This document shows, piece by piece, positions 58,959 to 64,000 of a stretch of 64,000 bases of DNA (position 1 is the stretch's first letter; each line of letters opens with the position of its first letter). Both the position numbers and the translations under genes were made by a program. This DNA is from Nemopilema nomurai (taxonomy: Eukaryota; Cnidaria; Scyphozoa; Rhizostomeae; Rhizostomatidae). Under the pieces are notes generated by a model, which was not told the DNA's origin, did no database searches, and saw nothing but the letters and a program-made list of their open reading frames with translations. The stretch lies in contig ML133386.1 of NCBI GenBank assembly GCA_003864495.1, positions 558,001 through 622,000 on the forward strand. The letters are read 5' to 3'.

Positions 58959-61140
58959 TAAGCGAGGAATTGCCCATCTACTGTGACTCGGTTGGTAAAG
59001 TCGATTGCTCTCTTCTGACGCAAGCAGCAGGTTGTGAACGGCATAGTAAATCACGCAAGGCATGATAATAATAGAGCAGGACTAGGTGTTCGAAAACGTG
59101 TTCGAAAGGGGTGGGGATTATTTCCCCTCTCAATTTGTCAGTTTTATTAAGCATGCTCTTTTCAAACCTCAACTTGGATGATCTAAAGATCGGCTTAAAG
59201 TCGTGCCTAGCTGGCAATCATCATCCCCATTCCTCATCAATTTGAAGCTCATTTTAATCACATCAGATATGCAGCAGAAACATTCATGGTAGAAAGGGCC
59301 ACATCACAATTTCACGTCAATGTTTTTGCAAGTGAGCAGAGCACTTAATTGTCTAATTCTACACATGACTAACGTGCCTCAGCTTCAATGGGGCATCCAG
59401 CCCCCACGGGGAAAGGTAGGGTTCAAGTTGGAGAGGTAAGTTGGAACCCCAGTTTGAGAGGTCAAAAAAATTCTGGAACACCAAAAACATTTTCAAGTCA
59501 CCAAAGTGCGTCCTGGTACTTTTTGTAAAATTGGTTTGCTGGTGTGATCATTTACAAAAATATTTCCTAAAAAGCCCCGAAATGACAGGTGTATGTTGTG
59601 ATAATTTAAGAAGGTCTCCCTTTCTTGCTACCTTTTTATACTATTTTTTGTTTCCTCAATTGTCCAAATTTGAATCATTTCTTGCCCTTTACAAGTACTC
59701 TCGCTTTGCATAAATCTACAGCCCCGGAAAACATGTGAATAAAACAATTTGATATTGGACTGCCCCTGGCATTGTCACCTATCGCTGTATTTAGAGTACA
59801 GAGCATTTGCAGCTCAGGGTGTATTGAGACATTTAATCGAACTACTAGAGACCTGAACGGCTGATCCTATTCTGGTAGGCCCCCACTATACATTCCAAAC
59901 ACCTACCGACAATGCTCCTGCCAAATGGTTGCATGTTTACATTCTAACGCACCCACGCAGAGGCTCTTTGTGGAACCGGGAGGCTCTTAATGTTAGTAAG
60001 CAAAGGGATTTTTGCGGCCACAGATAGTATGTGTAATTGTTTTATACACCGCCTCTTTGTGCTTAGTAATTAGGTTTTGTTGGCTTCACAAATCTGCATT
60101 TTGGCAATTCTATTGACCATGGTAACCTTGATGACTCTTAAACTTAAATGAACATTTTTATGTAAGATGTGTGCAGTTTATTTACCGATGCCAAAATTGA
60201 ACAAACATATCCACTTAATTAACTGCCTGGAGGCTAAAGTGACTATCGGAAGGTGGGTTTGCTACGGTAGTCTGATTTTGTGGCTGAAACAATTGTATTT
60301 CTGTGGAACACAGACAACAGAAAGTTCCACATTACCGTTTTGTCGGTCTGCAGAAAAGGTCTTGGTATGGGAAAACTGAAAGCATAAGATTTAAGTCTTG
60401 CCGGAGTACGTTTGGATTTGTTGTGAAAACGTGCTCAACTCGCATTTGCATGTTTCCAACGTTGGGGGCTGATGCCCCTTGCCCACTGACCTCCACGACT
60501 ATGCTCCTGATAAACACAATACGGACGCCGTTTGGAGACGATCCATTGTCAGCTGTTTGTTTTACACTGTTCTTGTTTTTCTTTGACATCTGTTTCCCGC
60601 TCTGCCGATTGTATTCAATGGTTTGTTAAACATGTTAATTTCATAGAAAAATAAACAAAACTTCGGTTGGTAGTGCTTCTGTTGATAATTAGTATTTGAA
60701 AATGGAATTCAACTCGCTGTCGAGTGAAGCCCTCTTGATTGACTGAAATCGTAGGTCTTACTGGCAATGATTGCTTAAAGAGCATTCAAGATGTTTTGGG
60801 ACGACGATTGCCTGGTGTATCCATCCGTACCACTTCGTGTTTGGAGCATTTTAAGGACAATCATGGCCACTCTTTCTAGTAGGCTTCCGTCTGAACCTTG
60901 AACCACAGGCGAACCTTGCCTATCTGATTGACTTCTGCGTTTTTCTGCGTTTGATATCGCCCCCACCTCAGTAAATGCATCTTTCTTTTCGAAACTGAGC
61001 TGGAATTTCAACATGATTTTTAGTTGATTTCAGTACACAATGTTTCTTAAAATCTGATTGTGATTAGTAATCTGAGTTCTTTGCATCTTTGTTGATGCAT
61101 GTGCTCGTTGGCCTACAACTCTCTACATGGTTTCTGACGC
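58959..61140. other. Non-coding or unassigned sequence
   Basis: No recognisable gene. AATAAA motifs occur near 59740 and 60650. Overlapping open frames on both strands at 60167-60629 (up to 108 codons) have no recognisable family and are most likely chance. Confidence 0.45.
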
Positions 61141-61683
61141 AACATGGCGGCAATTAGCGACCTGTGTGTCACAGCAGAATTCTACTCAATTCGGCCTAAA
61201 CGAAGAAGGTCCAAATTGCTACTGACGAATAGCCTTAAATATTTAGGGAGCCAGCAATGTTCTCGCTGCTGTAGATGTAGAGCGATCTTTCAGCCTTCCA
61301 CAAGCACTAAAATTTCATTGACGATTCTTCTTCGCTTCGTCACGGTTAAGGACGTCATGCATTTAGCCACTTTACAACAAACTATCTTCTCCTTGGCAAC
61401 ACGAAAGACTCGTTTAAAAATGTGCGACCTCTCTTTCGTGCAATTCAGATTTTGTCGATTTTGGCGCCGTTGTGTGACTTCCTACAGGTTTTTTATGCAA
61501 CATTGCAGAGACCATGTCTTTTCATCTAAAAAAGGATGAGCAAATCAAGATAAAGGACCTAAACCTTCCTACAACATTTATAAACGTAGCTGCATATTTT
61601 TATTCTTTTGGTGAAAGTTACAGCATAAATTTTGTGGGTTGATACAAGTTGTAAATTTTGGACGTGGGAAATTAATGAAAATG

Positions 61684-61841
61684 GCTTCATTTGGACTGCT
61701 GGACTTCGATCTGTATCTTCTTGAGAGAAAGATGCAAGTCAAAGGGGTCAGTCCCCGAGGGGATTCTGCTGGGCCTGCTTCCAGCAGCAAAGGAGAGGCT
61801 GACATCAAATCGAACTACGACTTGTTCGCTCAAGAGCAGAA
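61684..61841 (+). CDS. Candidate first coding exon, unidentified
   Basis: From the ATG at 61684 the frame reads MASFGLLDFDLYLLERKMQV and continues with an acidic/Ser-rich stretch (DIKSNYDLFAQEQK) to a possible donor, AAAG/GTAATC, at about 61841. The amphipathic start and coding-like composition are suggestive. I do not recognise a family and see no following exon in the window. Confidence 0.3.
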
Positions 61842-64000
61842 AGGTAATCTTTTGCTTGCAATTTTGCTAGTGCGGTGTACTATTCAACTAATGCAAGTGC
61901 GAGTGCCTTACAATCAAAATTGATTTCTTGCACCAGAATGGCTTGAGGCTATGACTCAGGGATTTACTTGACGCGGGCTAGGACGTAGGATTAAATGAGG
62001 TGGTCATCATTACTGAAGAATTGACAATCTCTCGTCAATTGAATCGTGTCTCTTGCTTAATACGCTTTCATACATTAATGGAGAAACGTCAGTCTTTTTG
62101 ATGGCATGCTACAAGTGTATGATTGAAGCTTCTATGATTGAAAGCAATTTCTACTTGCCTTCAAGGTTCCGAAAATGTCTTTTTTTGCTCATGACTATCT
62201 TATATTTGGCAATGGGGCTCGAAGAAATAGTGCCTCGAAAAGCGTGAATGAAACATGACAAATTAGTGCTGAAACCATCCAAAAAGCTTCAGGTCATTAC
62301 AGGATGTCCGTTACGTTATGCTAATGTTCTTGGTTTTTGGCTACTTCAATGCGCCTAGCTAGATCTCTTCCTCTTCTTATCTCCAATTTGATCCATACAG
62401 CCGCCCATTTCCATTTCTTTGTTTATCGATAGTTCTCAACTGAGTCATCAGGAGCGCGTCTTTATGTTTCACAGGGTCTTTTTATTTTCGACTTCACTAT
62501 CTCCTTAATAAATAATTTCCGCTTGCTAACAATACTTTTTCATGCTTTAAAGAATTTCTATCGATTTTAATGTATTGATATTTATTTCAATGATGGCAAA
62601 TATAATGTAATTTTCAATCATCTCTTCTGGCCAAGCTGATTTGCATTTCTTCTGTGCAAATACTTCCAAAGGTTTCTAAAGTTTAGTTGCGCTTAAGGTT
62701 CAAGATGGCGTCAGTTCTCAACAAAACTCTCGGTGGGTAACAAGTCATTGGGTTCAATCTTCTATAAGCTAATCAAACTTTGTCATAATTCTGCCTATTG
62801 TAGTCTACTCGATTGATTAACATTGTGTGTAACTTTTTGTTTTAAAGCTAAGAATGTTTCTTGGGTGTGATGTTTTGGGTTTGAGATGGATTAACGATTA
62901 TGTTTGGATTGGAATACTTTGAATGCTCTTTGGCTTTGTAATGAAAATTCGTGGTTAAACGTACTTTTGTGCTCATTTACCGCGCTTCCGTACTGGTCGA
63001 AATCAAAGTAGAAGAATATACGATCTGTAGAAATAGAAACCAAAAGAACTACAGACATTTTGATGAACTTATGTAAACACACATTCATCTAGTTTTCCGA
63101 TTTCACATTAATCAATCTTGAATTAACTTTGAACGCGAAAGGCAAGTGACAGTCAATGTCCGCACACCATTTTGTCCGGCTTTGAAAAAAGCTAGGCCAC
63201 GAAGCTGTTTGTCCGGCTGCGATCAGCGAAGCTCGTGTCCTGTGAACCCGCAGTTGAGCAGACCTCGTGTTTGCCATTAAGAATATGTGAACGAATCGGG
63301 ATGTTGAGCTCCAAAGACTCGCATTACAATTCAAGTCGCAATATTATCGTCCTTCCTTTTGTGTTCACTGATGGTAAACAGTGAGAACAAAACCCAAAGC
63401 CAAAAGAACCAGATGATAACAGATAACCCGCAGATCCTGCTGCAGTCCTAAACCACTTTCAACAGTTGTACCTCGACGGTTCAGCTTTTATAGGAGCGGC
63501 AGGCCAAACTAGATTGGTTCTTTTAGGGGCGATATTCGAACACCCGTGATGTTATCATCCGCGAAAGATCAAGGTACTGTATCAATATCACCTATTTGCG
63601 CTAGTGGACCTAGTATGAAGGCGTGGGTTTCTTCTTCATTGTTATGAGGACCAAGACACGACCGCCAATATTTAGAAATCAATCAATCCACTTTTGAAGA
63701 TGAAAGCACAATTAGTCTTGTTTGTCAATATAACTTCCTTGTTCAGTATTCGAAACCAACATGGTTTTTTTGTTTTCATTAATTTCATTCAGTCCAGGAA
63801 TTCAATTTAACAAAGTGCATTCCCAAGCGAAAATGACTCTCTTGCTTTCGGTGACAAACGTTAGGCCCTTGACACTCGTAGGCCTACCGGCAGTGGTGCC
63901 CCGCGTTACGTTTACGATAAAGTCCTCGGCATTCAATTCGCATTCTATTCTTACCTTAAACAATTTTATGCAGAATATGAATATCTATATACAAGAATCA
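61842..64000. other. Unassigned sequence at the right edge
   Basis: No gene recognised. At 62705 an ATG in a good context (CAAGATGGCG) opens MASVLNKTLG and meets a donor-like GTGGGT after about 30 nt. It could be a tiny first exon of a gene continuing to the right of the window, but the evidence is slight. Confidence 0.35.

Overview
The window is animal nuclear DNA. It is AT-rich, with short exons (mostly 30-300 bp) and GT-AG introns of a few hundred bases to about 2.7 kb. It also holds minisatellites, simple repeats and a tRNA-derived SINE. The protein set (androglobin, TMEM135, mitochondrial uS9m, a MAP7-like protein and a NOX4-like oxidase) and the compact gene structure suggest an invertebrate metazoan. 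An anthozoan cnidarian such as a stony coral is my best guess, but that is an inference from style and not proven by the sequence.

Layout: (1) 1-4580, + strand: the C-terminal half of a TMEM135-like gene in ten exons. Its 5' part lies left of the window, and a 32-bp minisatellite fills 1-680. (2) 21557-5094, - strand: a complete androglobin gene (ADGB), 35 exons. Its exon lengths sum to 5496 nt (1831 aa plus stop) and every intron phase is consistent. TMEM135 and ADGB converge, with 513 bp between their stops. (3) 24663-30426, + strand: a complete 15-exon gene for mitochondrial ribosomal protein uS9m (MRPS9), 397 aa. A possible 143-codon reading frame runs away from it on the - strand. (4) 32866-38982, + strand: a five-exon gene for a Lys/Glu-rich MAP7/ensconsin-like protein, with a frame break in exon 4. 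(5) 43962-56561, + strand: a complete 21-exon NADPH oxidase of NOX4 type, 574 aa. (6) 56562-64000: the 3' region of NOX4 and mostly non-coding sequence, with three weak candidate first exons.

The genes do not form a pathway. Two are redox or heme proteins (ADGB, NOX4), two relate to peroxisome/mitochondrion biology (TMEM135, MRPS9), and ADGB and MAP7 relate to cilia and microtubules in other animals. The arrangement recalls human linkage: TMEM135 and NOX4 both lie at 11q14, and MAP7 and ADGB both on 6q23-24. I found no wholly new system. The points most worth a second look are the androglobin heme pocket (His at both E7 and F8), the missing calpain cysteine, the short NOX4 E-loop that keeps its key residues, the MAP7-like frame break and the repeats.
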